Below, in pieces: positions 17,522-29,471 of a stretch of 64,000 bases of DNA. Made by a program: the position numbers and the translations under genes. The stretch is from Bradyrhizobium paxllaeri (GTDB lineage Bacteria > Pseudomonadota > Alphaproteobacteria > Rhizobiales > Xanthobacteraceae), in NCBI RefSeq assembly GCF_001693515.2, contig NZ_CP042968.1, forward strand, positions 4,650,001 through 4,714,000, written 5' to 3'. The notes beneath the pieces were generated by a model. That model did no database searches. It saw only the letters and a program-made list of their open reading frames with translations, and was not told the DNA's origin. How positions within the stretch are numbered: position 1 is the first letter of the stretch; each line of letters opens with the position of its first letter.

Positions 17522-19030
17522 TTACTGGACCAGCGCGGCTGCCTTCACGGCAGTCACGGCGGCATTGTAATTGTTGACGAGTTGCTGAACCGAGGCCGCC
17601 GACATGTCGAGCACCGGCTTCGGATAGACACCGAACAGGATGGTGAGGAACACCAGCGGAAGCAGCGTCAGGCATTCGCGGGGCGTCAGATCCTTGATGC
17701 TGGCGAGCGACGGCTTGGTCAGCGCGCCGAACACCACCTTGCGATAGAGCCACAGCGCGTAAGCAGCCGACAGGATGACGCCGAGGGTGGCAAAGGTCGC
17801 GGTCGGGATCGAGACCTTGAAGGTGCCGAGCAGCGTCATGAATTCGCCGACGAAGCCGGAAGTGCCGGGCAGACCGACATTGGCCATGGTGAAGACCATG
17901 AACACCATCGCATAGAGCGGCATCCGGTTGACGAGGCCGCCATAGGCGGCGATCTCGCGGGTATGCATGCGGTCGTAGACGATGCCGACGCAGAGGAAGA
18001 GCGCGCCGGAGACGATGCCGTGCGACACCATCTGGAACACGCCGCCAGCAACGCCCTGGGTGGTCGCCGCGAAGATACCCATGGTGACGAAGCCCATATG
18101 GGCCACCGATGAATAGGCGATCAGCTTCTTGATGTCTTCCTGCATCAAGGCCACCAGCGAGGTGTAGACGATGGCAATCACCGACAGCGAGAAGATCAGC
18201 GGCGCGAAGTCATGCGACGCCAGCGGGAACATCGGCAGCGAGAAGCGCAGGAAACCGTAGCCGCCCATCTTCAGCAGGATCGCGGCCAGGATCACCGAGC
18301 CCGCGGTCGGCGCCTCGACGTGCGCATCGGGGAGCCAGGTATGCACCGGCCACATCGGCATCTTCACCGCAAAGGAGGCAAAGAACGCCAGCCACGCCCA
18401 GGTCTGCAAGGACCGCGGCACCGCGGTTTGCATCAGCGTCGGGATATCGGTCGTGCCGGCATTCCAGTACAGCGCCATGATCGCGAGCAGCATCAGGACC
18501 GAGCCGAGCAGCGTGTAGAGGAAGAACTTGAACGACGCATAGACCCGGCGCGGGCCGCCCCAGACGCCGATGATCAGGAACATCGGGATCAGGCCGCCTT
18601 CAAAGAACAGATAGAACAGCACGAGATCGAGCGCCGAGAAGGTGCCGACCATCAGCGTTTCCAGGAACAGGAACGCCATCATGTATTCGCGCACGCGGCT
18701 GGTGACGGACTTCCAGCTCGCGATGATGCAGAACGGCATCAGCGCCGTGGTCAGGATCACGAACGGCAGCGAGATGCCGTCGACGCCCATGTGATAGGTG
18801 ATGCCGCTGGCAAGCCAGTTCGCCTTTTCGACGAACTGGAAATCTGCACTGGCGGCATCGAAGCGCCAGACCAGGATCAGCGACACTGCGAAGGTGACCA
18901 ACGTGGTCCACAGCGCGATCCAGCGCGCATTGCGCCGCGCCGCTTCATCATCGCCGCGGGTGAGGTAGATCGCCACCGCGCCGATGACCGGCAGGAAGGT
19001 GACGACCGAAAGGATAGGCCAGGTTGTCAT
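17522..19030 (-). CDS. nuoM: NADH-quinone oxidoreductase subunit M
   Basis: A 502-residue antiporter-like membrane subunit of complex I. It shows [18 protein letters not shown] (helix 5 Glu), [28 protein letters not shown] loop (here [18 protein letters not shown]) and [15 protein letters not shown]. Start ATG 19030 overlaps the TAA of nuoL by one base. Confidence 0.96.
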   Translation of the reverse strand: MTTWPILSVVTFLPVIGAVAIYLTRGDDEAARRNARWIALWTTLVTFAVSLILVWRFDAASADFQFVEKANWLASGITYHMGVDGISLPFVILTTALMPFCIIASWKSVTSRVREYMMAFLFLETLMVGTFSALDLVLFYLFFEGGLIPMFLIIGVWGGPRRVYASFKFFLYTLLGSVLMLLAIMALYWNAGTTDIPTLMQTAVPRSLQTWAWLAFFASFAVKMPMWPVHTWLPDAHVEAPTAGSVILAAILLKMGGYGFLRFSLPMFPLASHDFAPLIFSLSVIAIVYTSLVALMQEDIKKLIAYSSVAHMGFVTMGIFAATTQGVAGGVFQMVSHGIVSGALFLCVGIVYDRMHTREIAAYGGLVNRMPLYAMVFMVFTMANVGLPGTSGFVGEFMTLLGTFKVSIPTATFATLGVILSAAYALWLYRKVVFGALTKPSLASIKDLTPRECLTLLPLVFLTILFGVYPKPVLDMSAASVQQLVNNYNAAVTAVKAAALVQ

Positions 19031-21102
19031 TACTGGCCTCCCAAGCCGAACATGAACCAGGTGATCAGCCCGGCGACACCGATCAGCATCGCGAAGGCAT
19101 AGTGATAGAGGTAGCCCGTCTGGATCTTCACCACATTGCGGGTGACATCGAGCACGCGCGCCGAGACGCCATCCGGGCCGAAGCCGTCGATGACGAAGCC
19201 GTCGCCCTTCTTCCACAGGAAGCGGCCGAGCCACTTCGTCGGGCGGACGAAGATGAGGTCGTACAGCTCGTCGAAGTACCATTTGTTGAGCAGGAACTGG
19301 TACAGCATCGGGTGCTCGCGGGCGAGCTGGACCGGAATGTACGGCCGGCGGATGTAAAAGACGTAAGAGATGTAAAGGCCGATCGCCATCATGACCGTCG
19401 GCAGCCAGGCGATGGTCTTCGGAATGTGGTGCATCTCGTCGATGATGTGCGGGTGCATCTTCAGCGACTCGCGGAAGAACTCTTCCACGCCGTGACCTGC
19501 GAACACTTCCTTGAACGGGTAGCCGGCCAGGATCGATCCGGCGGCGAGGATGCCGATCGGAATCAGTATCCACAGCGGCGCCTCGTGGGCGGCCTCATAA
19601 TGATGCTGGTCATGCGGTTCGCCGTGGAACGTCTTGAAGATCAAGCGCCACGAATAGAACGAGGTCAGGCCGGCCGCGATTACCGTCATCGCGAAGCCGT
19701 AATACGCGAACGGATTGTGCGCGACATAGGCCGACTCGATGATCGCGTCCTTGGAGAAATAGCCCGCAGTCAGCGGGAATCCGGTCAGCGCAAGCGTGCC
19801 GATCACCATCACGGCATAGGTGTAAGGGATCTTGCGCCACAGCCCGCCCATGTTGCGGATGTCCTGCTCGTGATGCATCGCGTAGATCACCGAGCCGGAC
19901 CCCAGGAACAGCAGCGCCTTGAAGAAGGCATGCGTGAACAGATGGAATATGCCGACCGAATAGGCCCCTGCTCCCATCGCCACGAACATGTAGCCGAGCT
20001 GCGAACAGGTCGAATAGGCGACGATGCGCTTGATGTCGTTCTGGACGAGGCCGACGGTCGCGGCAAAGAACGCGGTGGTGGCGCCGAAGAACATCACGAC
20101 GGCCTGCGCGTTGGGCGCCAGTTCGAACAGCGGCGACAGCCGCGCCACCATGAACACGCCGGCGGTGACCATGGTCGCAGCGTGGATCAGCGCGGAGACC
20201 GGCGTCGGGCCTTCCATCGCGTCCGGCAACCAGGTGTGCAGCAGGAACTGCGCCGATTTGCCCATCGCGCCCATGAACAGCAGCAGGCAGATCAGGGTCA
20301 GTGCATCGGCGTTCCAGCCGAAGAAGTTGATGGTCTTGCCGGTCAGCCCCTGCGCGCCGGCAAAGATGGTCTCGAAGTCGGTGGTCTTGAGCAGCATGAA
20401 TACGGCGAAGATGCCGAGCGCAAAGCCGAAATCGCCGACGCGGTTGACGATGAACGCCTTGATCGCCGCCGCGTTCGCCGATGGCTTCTGATACCAGAAG
20501 CCGATCAGGAGATAGCTGGCGAGACCGACGCCTTCCCAGCCGAAGAAAAGCTGGACCAGATTGTCCGCCGTCACCAGCATCAGCATCGCGAAGGTGAACA
20601 GGCTGAGGTAGCCGAAGAAGCGCGGCCGGTACGGGTCCTCGTCCATGTAGCCGATGGAATAGAGGTGCACGAGCGAGGAGACGGTGTTGACCACCACCAG
20701 CATCACGGCGGTCAGCGTATCGACGCGCAGCGCCCAGGAAACCTGCAGATCGCCGGAATTGATCCAGGGGAACAGCGCAATCCGGGCGTCGTGGTGCTGG
20801 AAGCCGACATCGACCAGCACGATCCAGGACAGCAGCGCCGAAATCATCAGCAGGCCGGTGGTGATCAACTCGGCCGCGCGCGAACCCTGCGCCGGCGGCT
20901 CCGAGACATGGTGATCGTCGTGGCCGTGGTCGCCATGGGCAGCCGACGCATGCGCGTGGTCGCCATGACCTTGATCGCCATGCCCGTGGTCGTGATGCTC
21001 GACCTCATCGCCGCTCGGATTGCGCGCATGCGCGCCGAACAGCGCGATCAGGCCGGCCAGAATAGCGCCCAGCAGCGGCAGAAAGACGATTGCCTGAACC
21101 AT
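19030..21102 (-). CDS. nuoL: NADH-quinone oxidoreductase subunit L, with His-rich loop
   Basis: A 690-residue subunit at the distal end of the complex I membrane arm, with the long lateral helix. Landmarks: [38 protein letters not shown] and [18 protein letters not shown]. Residues 36-65 (bases 20908-20997) form an unusual loop with 12 histidines among Asp and Gly, just after the first transmembrane helix; it could bind metal ions. Overlaps nuoM by one base. Confidence 0.95.
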   Translation of the reverse strand: MVQAIVFLPLLGAILAGLIALFGAHARNPSGDEVEHHDHGHGDQGHGDHAHASAAHGDHGHDDHHVSEPPAQGSRAAELITTGLLMISALLSWIVLVDVGFQHHDARIALFPWINSGDLQVSWALRVDTLTAVMLVVVNTVSSLVHLYSIGYMDEDPYRPRFFGYLSLFTFAMLMLVTADNLVQLFFGWEGVGLASYLLIGFWYQKPSANAAAIKAFIVNRVGDFGFALGIFAVFMLLKTTDFETIFAGAQGLTGKTINFFGWNADALTLICLLLFMGAMGKSAQFLLHTWLPDAMEGPTPVSALIHAATMVTAGVFMVARLSPLFELAPNAQAVVMFFGATTAFFAATVGLVQNDIKRIVAYSTCSQLGYMFVAMGAGAYSVGIFHLFTHAFFKALLFLGSGSVIYAMHHEQDIRNMGGLWRKIPYTYAVMVIGTLALTGFPLTAGYFSKDAIIESAYVAHNPFAYYGFAMTVIAAGLTSFYSWRLIFKTFHGEPHDQHHYEAAHEAPLWILIPIGILAAGSILAGYPFKEVFAGHGVEEFFRESLKMHPHIIDEMHHIPKTIAWLPTVMMAIGLYISYVFYIRRPYIPVQLAREHPMLYQFLLNKWYFDELYDLIFVRPTKWLGRFLWKKGDGFVIDGFGPDGVSARVLDVTRNVVKIQTGYLYHYAFAMLIGVAGLITWFMFGLGGQ

Positions 21103-21109
21103 AGCCGCT

Positions 21110-21418
21110 TCAGCCCTTCATCAGATTAACGTCTTCAACCGCGATCGAACCGCGGTTGCGGAAATACACCACCAGCACCGCAAGACCGATCGCGGCCTCC
21201 GCGGCCGCGACCGTCAGCACCAAGAGCGCGAACACCTGCCCGACGATGTCGCCGAGGAAGGTCGAGAACGCCACCAGGTTGATGTTGACGGCGAGCAGGA
21301 TCAGCTCGATCGACATCAGGATGACGATGATGTTCTTGCGGTTCAGGAAGATGCCGAGGATCCCGATCGTGAACAGGATGGCGGCGACCGCGAGATAGTG
21401 CCCCAGACCGATCGTCAT
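21110..21418 (-). CDS. nuoK: NADH-quinone oxidoreductase subunit K
   Basis: A 102-residue, three-helix subunit of complex [39 protein letters not shown] (with the conserved membrane glutamate) and [13 protein letters not shown] (second glutamate) are all present. Start ATG 21418 overlaps the nuoJ stop by four bases (ATGA), so the two are coupled. Confidence 0.96.
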   Translation of the reverse strand: MTIGLGHYLAVAAILFTIGILGIFLNRKNIIVILMSIELILLAVNINLVAFSTFLGDIVGQVFALLVLTVAAAEAAIGLAVLVVYFRNRGSIAVEDVNLMKG

Positions 21419-22053
21419 TTCACCCACTCCGCCGCATCCGAATCCTGCAGCCCCTGCCCGGACGCCACCTTGCGCACGGCCATCGCCAGCTCCGGCGTGC
21501 GCGCGTTCTGCACGTTGATGTCCTGCCGCTTGACCTTGGCCTTGTGGCGCAGCGTCAGCACGATCGCTCCGATCATGGCGACCAGCAGCACCATGCCGGC
21601 GATCTGGAAGTAATGGATGTACTTCGTATAGAGCACCAGCCCGAGCGCCTCGGTGTTGCTGACATTCATCGGGATCGCCGCCGAGATCTGCTTGGCGGTC
21701 TCGGGCTTCATGACCCATCCGCCCGCGACCAGCAGTAGTTCGGCGAGGAAAATGCCGCCAATCACCAGACCGATCGGCAGATACTCGATAAAGCCCTCGC
21801 GCAGCTCGGTGAAATCGACGTCGAGCATCATGATCACGAACAGGAACAGCACGGCGACCGCGCCGACATAGACCACGATCAGCATCATGCCGAGGAATTC
21901 GGCGCCCATCAGCACGAACAAGCCCGAGGCGTTGACGAAGGCCAGGATCAGATACAGCACGGAGTGCACGGGATTGCGCGACACAATCACCATGACCGCC
22001 GAGGCCACGCAGACGCCGGCAAAGAGATAGAAGAAGAGCGCGGGAAGGATCAT
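21415..22053 (-). CDS. nuoJ: NADH-quinone oxidoreductase subunit J
   Basis: A 212-residue complex I subunit with five helices. [19 protein letters not shown] and [20 protein letters not shown] are typical of subunit J (ND6). Start ATG 22053 is preferred over an ATG ten codons upstream because the protein then begins directly with the first helix. An extragenic palindrome lies just upstream. Confidence 0.94.
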   Translation of the reverse strand: MILPALFFYLFAGVCVASAVMVIVSRNPVHSVLYLILAFVNASGLFVLMGAEFLGMMLIVVYVGAVAVLFLFVIMMLDVDFTELREGFIEYLPIGLVIGGIFLAELLLVAGGWVMKPETAKQISAAIPMNVSNTEALGLVLYTKYIHYFQIAGMVLLVAMIGAIVLTLRHKAKVKRQDINVQNARTPELAMAVRKVASGQGLQDSDAAEWVK

Positions 22054-22067
22054 GCGAATGGCCCTCT

Positions 22068-22147
22068 CGTCATTCCGGGGCACGCGAAGCGTGAACCCGG
22101 AATCGCGAGATTCCGGATCTGGTCCTTCGGACCATCCCGGAATGACG
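22068..22147. repeat. REP-like palindrome between nuoI and nuoJ
   Basis: CGTCATTCCGGG at the left pairs with CCCGGAATGACG at the right, with inner hairpins (CACGCGAAGCGTG; GGTCCTTCGGACC). This is the shape of the REP-like element scattered in Bradyrhizobium and Rhodopseudomonas. It sits inside the nuo transcript. Confidence 0.75.
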
Positions 22148-22172
22148 TTGAAATCTGGATCATGCCCTCACC

Positions 22173-22667
22173 TCACCGGTACGGCGCGTCGAGCTCGATT
22201 GCTTTCGCAATCTCGCGTTCCCAGCGATCGCCATTGGCGAGCAGCTTGGCCTTGTCATAGTAGAGTTCCTCGCGGGTCTCGGTCGCGAATTCGAAATTCG
22301 GCCCTTCGACGATGGCGTCCACCGGGCAGGCTTCCTGGCACAGCCCGCAATAGATGCATTTCACCATGTCGATGTCGTAGCGCACCGTGCGGCGGGTGCC
22401 GTCGTTGCGGCGCGGGCCGGCCTCGATCGTGATCGCCTGCGCCGGGCAGATCGCCTCGCACAGCTTGCAGGCGATGCAGCGCTCCTCGCCGTTCGGATAG
22501 CGGCGCAGCGCGTGCTCGCCACGGAAACGCGGCGAGATCGGTCCCTTCTCGAATGGATAGTTCAGCGTCGGCTTCGGCTTGAAGAAATAGCGCATGGCGA
22601 GAAAGAACGCCGATACGAATTCGCTCAAGAGAAGCCCGCGGGCCGTTGCGTTGACGTTGACACTCAT
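22173..22667 (-). CDS. nuoI: NADH-quinone oxidoreductase subunit I
   Basis: A 164-residue ferredoxin-like subunit that carries clusters N6a and N6b of complex I. Two 4Fe-4S motifs are visible: [12 protein letters not shown] near residue 64 and [12 protein letters not shown] near residue 103. Start ATG 22667 gives the usual length. Confidence 0.96.
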   Translation of the reverse strand: MSVNVNATARGLLLSEFVSAFFLAMRYFFKPKPTLNYPFEKGPISPRFRGEHALRRYPNGEERCIACKLCEAICPAQAITIEAGPRRNDGTRRTVRYDIDMVKCIYCGLCQEACPVDAIVEGPNFEFATETREELYYDKAKLLANGDRWEREIAKAIELDAPYR

Positions 22668-22674
22668 GATGGCC

Positions 22675-23745
22675 TCACTTCGGCGCGATGCCGGCGAATT
22701 GCAGCACACCGGCGACGATCACCACCGCCGCCAGCGACAGCGGCAAGAACACCTTCCAGCCGAGCCGCATCAGTTGATCGTAGCGGTAGCGCGGCACGAT
22801 CGCCTTTGCCATCGCGAACATGAAGAACATGAAGAACAGCTTTAGCGCGAACCAGACCACCCCCGGTATCCAGGTGAACGGCGGCAGCGCCACCGGCGGC
22901 AGCCAGCCGCCGAGGAACATGATCGTCGCCAGCGCGCACATCGTGGTGATCGCGACATATTCGCCGAGCATGAACAGCAGATACGGTGTCGAGCCGTATT
23001 CGGTCATGAAACCCGCGACCAGCTCGGATTCCGCTTCCACCAGGTCGAACGGCGGGCGGTTGGTCTCGGCCAGCGCCGAGACGTAGAACACCACGAACAT
23101 CGGGAACAGCGGCCACACATACCAGTTCAGGATAGTAAGCTGCGGCAGGCCGATCAGGCTGGCGAAGCCGCGGGTATTCTGCGCTTCCACCACGGCCGAG
23201 AGATTGAGCGAGCCGGCGCACAGCAGCACCGTGATGATGACAAAGCCTATCGAGACTTCGTAGGACACCATCTGCGCGGCCGAGCGAAGCGCAGCCAGGA
23301 ACGGGTATTTCGAGTTCGACGACCAGCCGGCCATGATGATGCCGTAGATCGACAGCGACGAGATCGCGAAGATGTAGAGCACGCCAACATTGATGTCCGA
23401 GATCACCCAGCCGAGATCCATCGGGATCACGGCCCAGGCGGCCAGCGCCAGCACGCAGGACACCAGCGGCGCCAGCAGGAACACGCCCTTGTTGGAGCCG
23501 GAGGGAATGACCGGTTCCTTCAGGACGAACTTCAAAAGATCGGCGAAGGATTGCAGCAGGCCCCAGGGGCCGACCACGTTGGGGCCGCGACGGATCTGCA
23601 CCGCCGCCCAGATCTTGCGGTCGGCGAGCAGGATGTAGGCGATCGCGATCAGGAGCACGACGAGCAGCAGGACGCTCTGCGCGACCATCACGATCAGCGG
23701 CCAGAGAAAACCGGTCCAGAACGGGCTTGCGAACAAATCAGCCAT
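22675..23745 (-). CDS. nuoH: NADH-quinone oxidoreductase subunit H
   Basis: A 356-residue, eight-helix subunit forming the quinone tunnel of complex [19 protein letters not shown] near residue 53, [32 protein letters not shown] and [19 protein letters not shown] are all characteristic. Seven bases separate it from nuoI. Confidence 0.96.
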   Translation of the reverse strand: MADLFASPFWTGFLWPLIVMVAQSVLLLVVLLIAIAYILLADRKIWAAVQIRRGPNVVGPWGLLQSFADLLKFVLKEPVIPSGSNKGVFLLAPLVSCVLALAAWAVIPMDLGWVISDINVGVLYIFAISSLSIYGIIMAGWSSNSKYPFLAALRSAAQMVSYEVSIGFVIITVLLCAGSLNLSAVVEAQNTRGFASLIGLPQLTILNWYVWPLFPMFVVFYVSALAETNRPPFDLVEAESELVAGFMTEYGSTPYLLFMLGEYVAITTMCALATIMFLGGWLPPVALPPFTWIPGVVWFALKLFFMFFMFAMAKAIVPRYRYDQLMRLGWKVFLPLSLAAVVIVAGVLQFAGIAPK

Positions 23746-23755
23746 CAGATCACGC

Positions 23756-25831
23756 TCACTCCGCTGCCGTCAGCATTCGCCCGGCCGCCAGCCGGGAACA
23801 TTCCGCCATCACCGCCGAGGCCCGTGCGATCGGGTTGGTCAGGTAGAAATCCTCGACGGACGATTTCAGCGGGCTCTTGTCGACCTTGCCGCTCTTGCCC
23901 GCCAGCGCCTTGACCTGCTCGGCCTTGCCGGGCTCGATCTGGTCGATCCGCATCAGGTGCGGCACGGCCTTGAACAGCGCCTGGCGCAATGCCCCGAGCG
24001 AGTCATAGGGCAGCTTCTTGCCGATCACATCCGACAGCGCCCGCGCAATCGCCCAGTCCTCGCGTGCTTCCCCGGGCGGGAATGCCGCGCGGGCGGCGAT
24101 CTGCGCCCTGCCCTCGGTGTTGACGAAGAGGCCGGATTTCTCGGTATAGGCCGCGCCCGGCAGGATGACATCGGCGCGATGGGCGCCGCGATCCCCATGG
24201 GTGCCAATATACACCACGAACGTGCCGTCCGGCACCTTCACCTCGTCGGCGCCGAGCAGGAACAGCACGTCGAGCGTGCCGAAGGTCGTCATCTGCGCCA
24301 GGGTCAGCCCGGCCTTGCCAGCCGAAAAGCCGATGTCGAGCGCGCCCGCGCGCGAGGCGGTGTCCTGCAGCACGGCAAAGCCGTTCCAGCCGTCCTTGAG
24401 CGCGCCGACGCCCGTCGCGACCTTGGCTGCCAGCGCCAGCGCTTCGGCGCCGTCATGCCGCGACAGCGAGCCGGCGCCGACCAGCACGATCGGGTGCTTG
24501 GCGCCCTTCAGCACCTCGATGAAAGAATGCTTGCCGCTGGCGAGGTCGTTGAGCGTATCGGTGCCCGCGCCGAGATAGTCGTAATCATAGGTGAGATCGG
24601 CCTTGGCGCCGACCAGCGCGACCTTGAGCTGGCCGGTGCGCCAGCGCTTGCGGATGCGCGCGTTGAGCACGGCGGCTTCCTTGCGCGGATTGGCGCCGAT
24701 GATCAAGAGCGCATCGGCCTGCTCGATCCCGGCAATGGTCGGGTTGAAGATGTATGTCGCGCGGCCGAGCTTCGGGTCGAAGGCGTCGCCGCCCTGCACC
24801 GCCAGGTTGGTCGAACCATATTGTCCCAGCAGATCCTTGAACGCGAACATCTCTTCGACCGCGGCGAGATCGCCGGCAATGGCGCCGATGCGCTTGCCGT
24901 CGCTCATCTTCACCTTGGCCGCAACAGCCGCGAAGGCCTCCTGCCACGACGCGGGGCGGAGCTTGCCGTTGTCGCGGATATAGGGCCGGTCGAGCCGCTG
25001 CGTGCGCAGGCCGTCGACGACGTGGCGGGTCTTGTCGGAAATCCATTCCTCGTTCACGGCCTCGTTGATGCGCGGCAGGATGCGCATCACTTCGCGGCCG
25101 CGGGTGTCGACACGGATCGCAGAGCCCACGCCATCCATGACGTCGACCGACTGCGTCTTGCCAAGCTCCCACGGACGCGCGGCAAAGGCATAAGGCTTCG
25201 AGGTCAGCGCGCCCACCGGGCAGATATCGACGAGATTGCCCTGCAGCTCGGATGTCAGCGCCTGCTCCAGATAGGTCGTGATCTCCATGTCCTCGCCGCG
25301 GCCGGTCGCGCCCATTTCCGGGGCGCCGGCGACTTCCGCGGAGAAGCGGACGCAGCGCGTGCACTGGATGCAGCGGTTCATCGAGGTCTTGACCAGCGCG
25401 CCAAGATACTTGTCCTCGACCGCGCGCTTGTTCTCGGCGAAGCGCGAGGTGTCGACGCCATAGCCCATCGCCTGGTCCTGCAGATCGCACTCGCCACCCT
25501 GGTCGCAGATCGGGCAATCCAGCGGGTGGTTGATCAGCAGAAATTCCATCACGCCTTCGCGTGCCTTCTTCACCATCGGCGAACGCGTCGAGATTTCCGG
25601 CGGCTCGCCCTTCGGACCCGGTCGGCAGTCGCGCACGCCCCAGGCGCAGCTTGCGACCGGCTTCGGGCCGCCCTTCACCTCGACGAGGCACATCCGGCAA
25701 TTGCCGGCGATCGACAGCCGCTCGTGGTAGCAGAAGCGCGGAATTTCGGCGCCCGCGGCCTCGCACGCCTGCAGCAGCGTGAATTCTGCGGGTACATCGA
25801 TCTCTTTGCCGTCGATGATGAGTTTGGTCAT
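23756..25831 (-). CDS. nuoG: NADH-quinone oxidoreductase subunit G
   Basis: A 691-residue complex I subunit of the peripheral arm. The N-terminal ferredoxin domain has the 2Fe-2S ligands ([10 protein letters not shown] and GNCRMC), then the N4/N5 region with [13 protein letters not shown] and a [10 protein letters not shown] plus [11 protein letters not shown] 4Fe-4S motif near residues 153-210. The C-terminal half is a molybdopterin-oxidoreductase-like domain without cofactor ligands, as usual. It follows a non-complex-I ORF. Confidence 0.96.
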   Translation of the reverse strand: MTKLIIDGKEIDVPAEFTLLQACEAAGAEIPRFCYHERLSIAGNCRMCLVEVKGGPKPVASCAWGVRDCRPGPKGEPPEISTRSPMVKKAREGVMEFLLINHPLDCPICDQGGECDLQDQAMGYGVDTSRFAENKRAVEDKYLGALVKTSMNRCIQCTRCVRFSAEVAGAPEMGATGRGEDMEITTYLEQALTSELQGNLVDICPVGALTSKPYAFAARPWELGKTQSVDVMDGVGSAIRVDTRGREVMRILPRINEAVNEEWISDKTRHVVDGLRTQRLDRPYIRDNGKLRPASWQEAFAAVAAKVKMSDGKRIGAIAGDLAAVEEMFAFKDLLGQYGSTNLAVQGGDAFDPKLGRATYIFNPTIAGIEQADALLIIGANPRKEAAVLNARIRKRWRTGQLKVALVGAKADLTYDYDYLGAGTDTLNDLASGKHSFIEVLKGAKHPIVLVGAGSLSRHDGAEALALAAKVATGVGALKDGWNGFAVLQDTASRAGALDIGFSAGKAGLTLAQMTTFGTLDVLFLLGADEVKVPDGTFVVYIGTHGDRGAHRADVILPGAAYTEKSGLFVNTEGRAQIAARAAFPPGEAREDWAIARALSDVIGKKLPYDSLGALRQALFKAVPHLMRIDQIEPGKAEQVKALAGKSGKVDKSPLKSSVEDFYLTNPIARASAVMAECSRLAAGRMLTAAE

Positions 25832-25838
25832 TGCGGTC

Positions 25839-26332
25839 TCAGGTCTTTCCCAGCTTGCAGTCTGGCGGTGTAACGCTGGCGGTCTTCAGCGACGTCTTGA
25901 TCCATTGCTGGGTCTCGGCGCCATAGGTGGCGAGATAGGCCGGCTGCGCCGCGTTCTTCTCGCACAGGAACGGCAGATGCGGCTTCATGTCGTAATCGCA
26001 GGAGGCCAGCCACTCGCGCTTTCCCGCGAACGCACCGATCGCTTCCTCGCAGGCGTAAAGGAAGTAGGTGACGAAGCTCTCATACTGCACCTGCTCGTCG
26101 CGGCCGCTAGCCTTGATCTTCTCATAGTCCGGCTGCGCGAATTTCGGATTCTTGAACGCCAGATCGGTGTAGCCCAGGAACGCTTGCCGCGCGCTGGACG
26201 CGCGATTACCGGTGCGGATTTCGTTGATCTGGAACAGGATCGCAACAAAGCCGAGCAGCGCCACGGTCGCCTGCGCCATCTGCGCAAGCGTCCCGTATCT
26301 CTGCCACCAGAAGCTCGGTTGCGACATCGCGA

Positions 26333-26336
<4 letters not shown>
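25839..26336 (-). CDS. Hypothetical membrane-anchored protein inserted between nuoF and nuoG
   Basis: A 165-residue protein (162 if ATG 26327 is used). A transmembrane segment at about 20-38 ([17 protein letters not shown]) is followed by a soluble part with five cysteines, including [19 protein letters not shown] and PPDCKLG. The arrangement resembles small rhizobial proteins with a membrane anchor and a helical domain of unknown role. GTG 26336 overlaps the nuoF stop (GTGA), so coupling is likely. It is not a known complex I subunit. Confidence 0.65.
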
Positions 26337-27658
<1,322 letters not shown>

Positions 27659-27679
27659 GACTTGAAGCTTCCTAGGGGA

Positions 27680-27895
27680 TCAACGTTTGGACTGCGCGTA
27701 GGCCAACCCTGCGGCGCATCCGCCGAAGGTCAGCGCCCACAACAGGCTGGATTCGAGCGTGTTGTTCAGCCCGTAACGCTGCAGCAGAAAGATGAATGCC
27801 GCCGCCGCGACGGCGTGCATGCCGATATAGCGCCAGTTCTTCATCGCGCTGCCCCTTCCCGGCCCGCTTACGGGCAAAGTGCCGTTACGCATCAT
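27680..27895 (-). CDS. Small membrane protein between nuoE and nuoF
   Basis: A 71-residue ORF; from the internal ATG at 27844 it would be 54 residues ([19 protein letters not shown]). It has two hydrophobic segments (about 25-38 and 49-65) separated by a short polar turn ([10 protein letters not shown]), so it is probably a helical hairpin in the inner membrane. ATG 27895 overlaps the nuoE TGA and has AAGGAG at good spacing; the ATG at 27844 also has a purine-rich box. No family recognised. Confidence 0.6.
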   Translation of the reverse strand: MMRNGTLPVSGPGRGSAMKNWRYIGMHAVAAAAFIFLLQRYGLNNTLESSLLWALTFGGCAAGLAYAQSKR

Positions 27896-28503
27896 GTGGA
27901 CTCCTTCAGCGTCGTCGGCCCGCCTGCCGGCGCCGAAAACTGACGGTCGATCTGCGGTCCCGGCTTCGGCGGATTGCCCGACGCGAAGCCGTCCAGCACC
28001 TTGCCGAAGGTTTCCTTGGTCAGATCTTCGTAGGTGTCCTTCCAGATCTGCACCATCGGCGCATTCACGCAGGCGCCGAGGCACTCGACCTCTTCCCAGC
28101 TGAAATTGCCGTCCTTCGACAGATGGAAGGGATCGTGATGGATGCGGCTCTGGCACACCTTGATGATGTCTTCGGCGCCGCGCAGCCGGCACGGCGTGGC
28201 GCCGCAGACCTGCACATGGGCCTTCTTGCCGACCGGCTGGAGCTGGAACATGGTGTAGAAGGTCGCCACTTCCAGCACGCGGATGTAGGGCATATCGAGC
28301 ATGTCAGCGACCACACGGATCGCGGCCTCCGAAACCCAGCCCTCATTCTGCTCCTGCGCGCGCCACAGGATCGCGATCACGGCCGACGCCTGACGGCCCG
28401 GCGGATACTTGGTGATCTGCGCCTTGGCCCAGGCGAGATTCTCGTCCGTGAACGCAAAGCTTGCGGGCTGCAATTCCTTCGGTGCGAGGCGGCGGACGGA
28501 CAT
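27892..28503 (-). CDS. nuoE: NADH-quinone oxidoreductase subunit E
   Basis: A 203-residue subunit carrying the N1a 2Fe-2S cluster with a thioredoxin-like fold. Ligands appear in [11 protein letters not shown] and [11 protein letters not shown]. The C-terminal 45 residues (Pro- and Gly-rich) extend beyond the core, as in other alphaproteobacterial NuoE. Confidence 0.95.
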   Translation of the reverse strand: MSVRRLAPKELQPASFAFTDENLAWAKAQITKYPPGRQASAVIAILWRAQEQNEGWVSEAAIRVVADMLDMPYIRVLEVATFYTMFQLQPVGKKAHVQVCGATPCRLRGAEDIIKVCQSRIHHDPFHLSKDGNFSWEEVECLGACVNAPMVQIWKDTYEDLTKETFGKVLDGFASGNPPKPGPQIDRQFSAPAGGPTTLKEST

Positions 28504-28514
28504 CGTTCAGTCTC

Positions 28515-29471
28515 TCATTGCACGCGGCGCGCGGCTTTCGCATTGAGCGCATCGATCCGGGCGAGCCAGAATGCACTTGCGGTGCCGAACACGTTGTAGC
28601 CGACATGGGTTGAAACCTTGATCCGATCTAGAATCGAAAGGTCGGTCACGGTTTCAAGGCGATGGCTGCGCGGATCGTAGACGATCAGCTTCAGCGATTG
28701 ATCGAGGATGTAGCGCGAGACGGTATGCTTGGGGTCGTTGCCGTGCTCTTCGCACAAGAGCACGCTGTCGGCCTGCATCAGCCGCGCGCCGCCCTTCATG
28801 GCTTCGATCTCGACGCCCTCGACGTCGAGCTTGATCAGGTATTTGCCGCCGGGGGCGACCTTGCCGTCATCGAGCAGATTGTCGAGCGCGATGACGGGCA
28901 CCTCCTCGCCTGCCGACTGGTCGCCGGCGATGCTGAAGGCCTCGTGCTTGGTGCCTGATAGACGCGCGGTCCCGCGCGCAGCGCCGATCGCGCATTTCAT
29001 GACTTCGAAACGGTTGCCATTGATTTTGGCGTTGTTGGCAAGCTTCGGAAAATTCTGCCCCGACGGCTCGATCGCAATCGCCTTGTGCGACCCGAACGGC
29101 TTGCTCGACACCAAGACCGACCAGTAGCCGTAATTGGCGCCGCAATCGAGCAGCGTGTAGTCGACGTCGGCGGAATCCTGAAACAGCAGTTCGAGTTCGT
29201 TCTCGTAACTGTAGGTGCGGTTGAGCAGCTTGCTCCAGTAGCCGTCGCCATAGGGAAACTCGAAGGTGGCGTCGGGATTGAGTTTGATCTGGATGCCGCG
29301 CTCCGGCAGTGTCGTGCGCAACAGGTTGGCGCACATGTTGTAGCCGCGGTGCGAGAAATTCGACGCCACCTTCGACCCCAGCACCAGCGCAAGCGCGGCC
29401 AAACGCTCCCATGCGTTCGCACCCTCGAGTACGCCCGAAGCCCGGTCAAACTGGATGGGCGCCTGCGCCAT
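28515..29471 (-). CDS. FkbM-family methyltransferase inserted between nuoD and nuoE
   Basis: A 318-residue protein. YTLLDCGANYGYWSVLV near residue 110 is the SAM-binding loop of FkbM methyltransferases, AIAIEPSGQNFPKLANNA gives the acidic ribose ligand, and LIKLDVEGVEIEAMKG near 215 is the family signature. The N-terminal 100 residues are a separate region. FkbM proteins usually O- or N-methylate sugars or small molecules; the target here is unknown. Its ATG overlaps the nuoD stop (TGATG), so it is translated with complex I. Confidence 0.85.
   Translation of the reverse strand: MAQAPIQFDRASGVLEGANAWERLAALALVLGSKVASNFSHRGYNMCANLLRTTLPERGIQIKLNPDATFEFPYGDGYWSKLLNRTYSYENELELLFQDSADVDYTLLDCGANYGYWSVLVSSKPFGSHKAIAIEPSGQNFPKLANNAKINGNRFEVMKCAIGAARGTARLSGTKHEAFSIAGDQSAGEEVPVIALDNLLDDGKVAPGGKYLIKLDVEGVEIEAMKGGARLMQADSVLLCEEHGNDPKHTVSRYILDQSLKLIVYDPRSHRLETVTDLSILDRIKVSTHVGYNVFGTASAFWLARIDALNAKAARRVQ

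Noticed and set aside
19024..21129. Long plus-strand open frame antisense to nuoL
   Set aside because: Shadow of a certain gene; composition is Arg/Gln/His/Glu-rich without hydrophobic pattern.
23957..25873. Long plus-strand open frame antisense to nuoG
   Set aside because: Shadow frame; no start signal and no recognisable motif.
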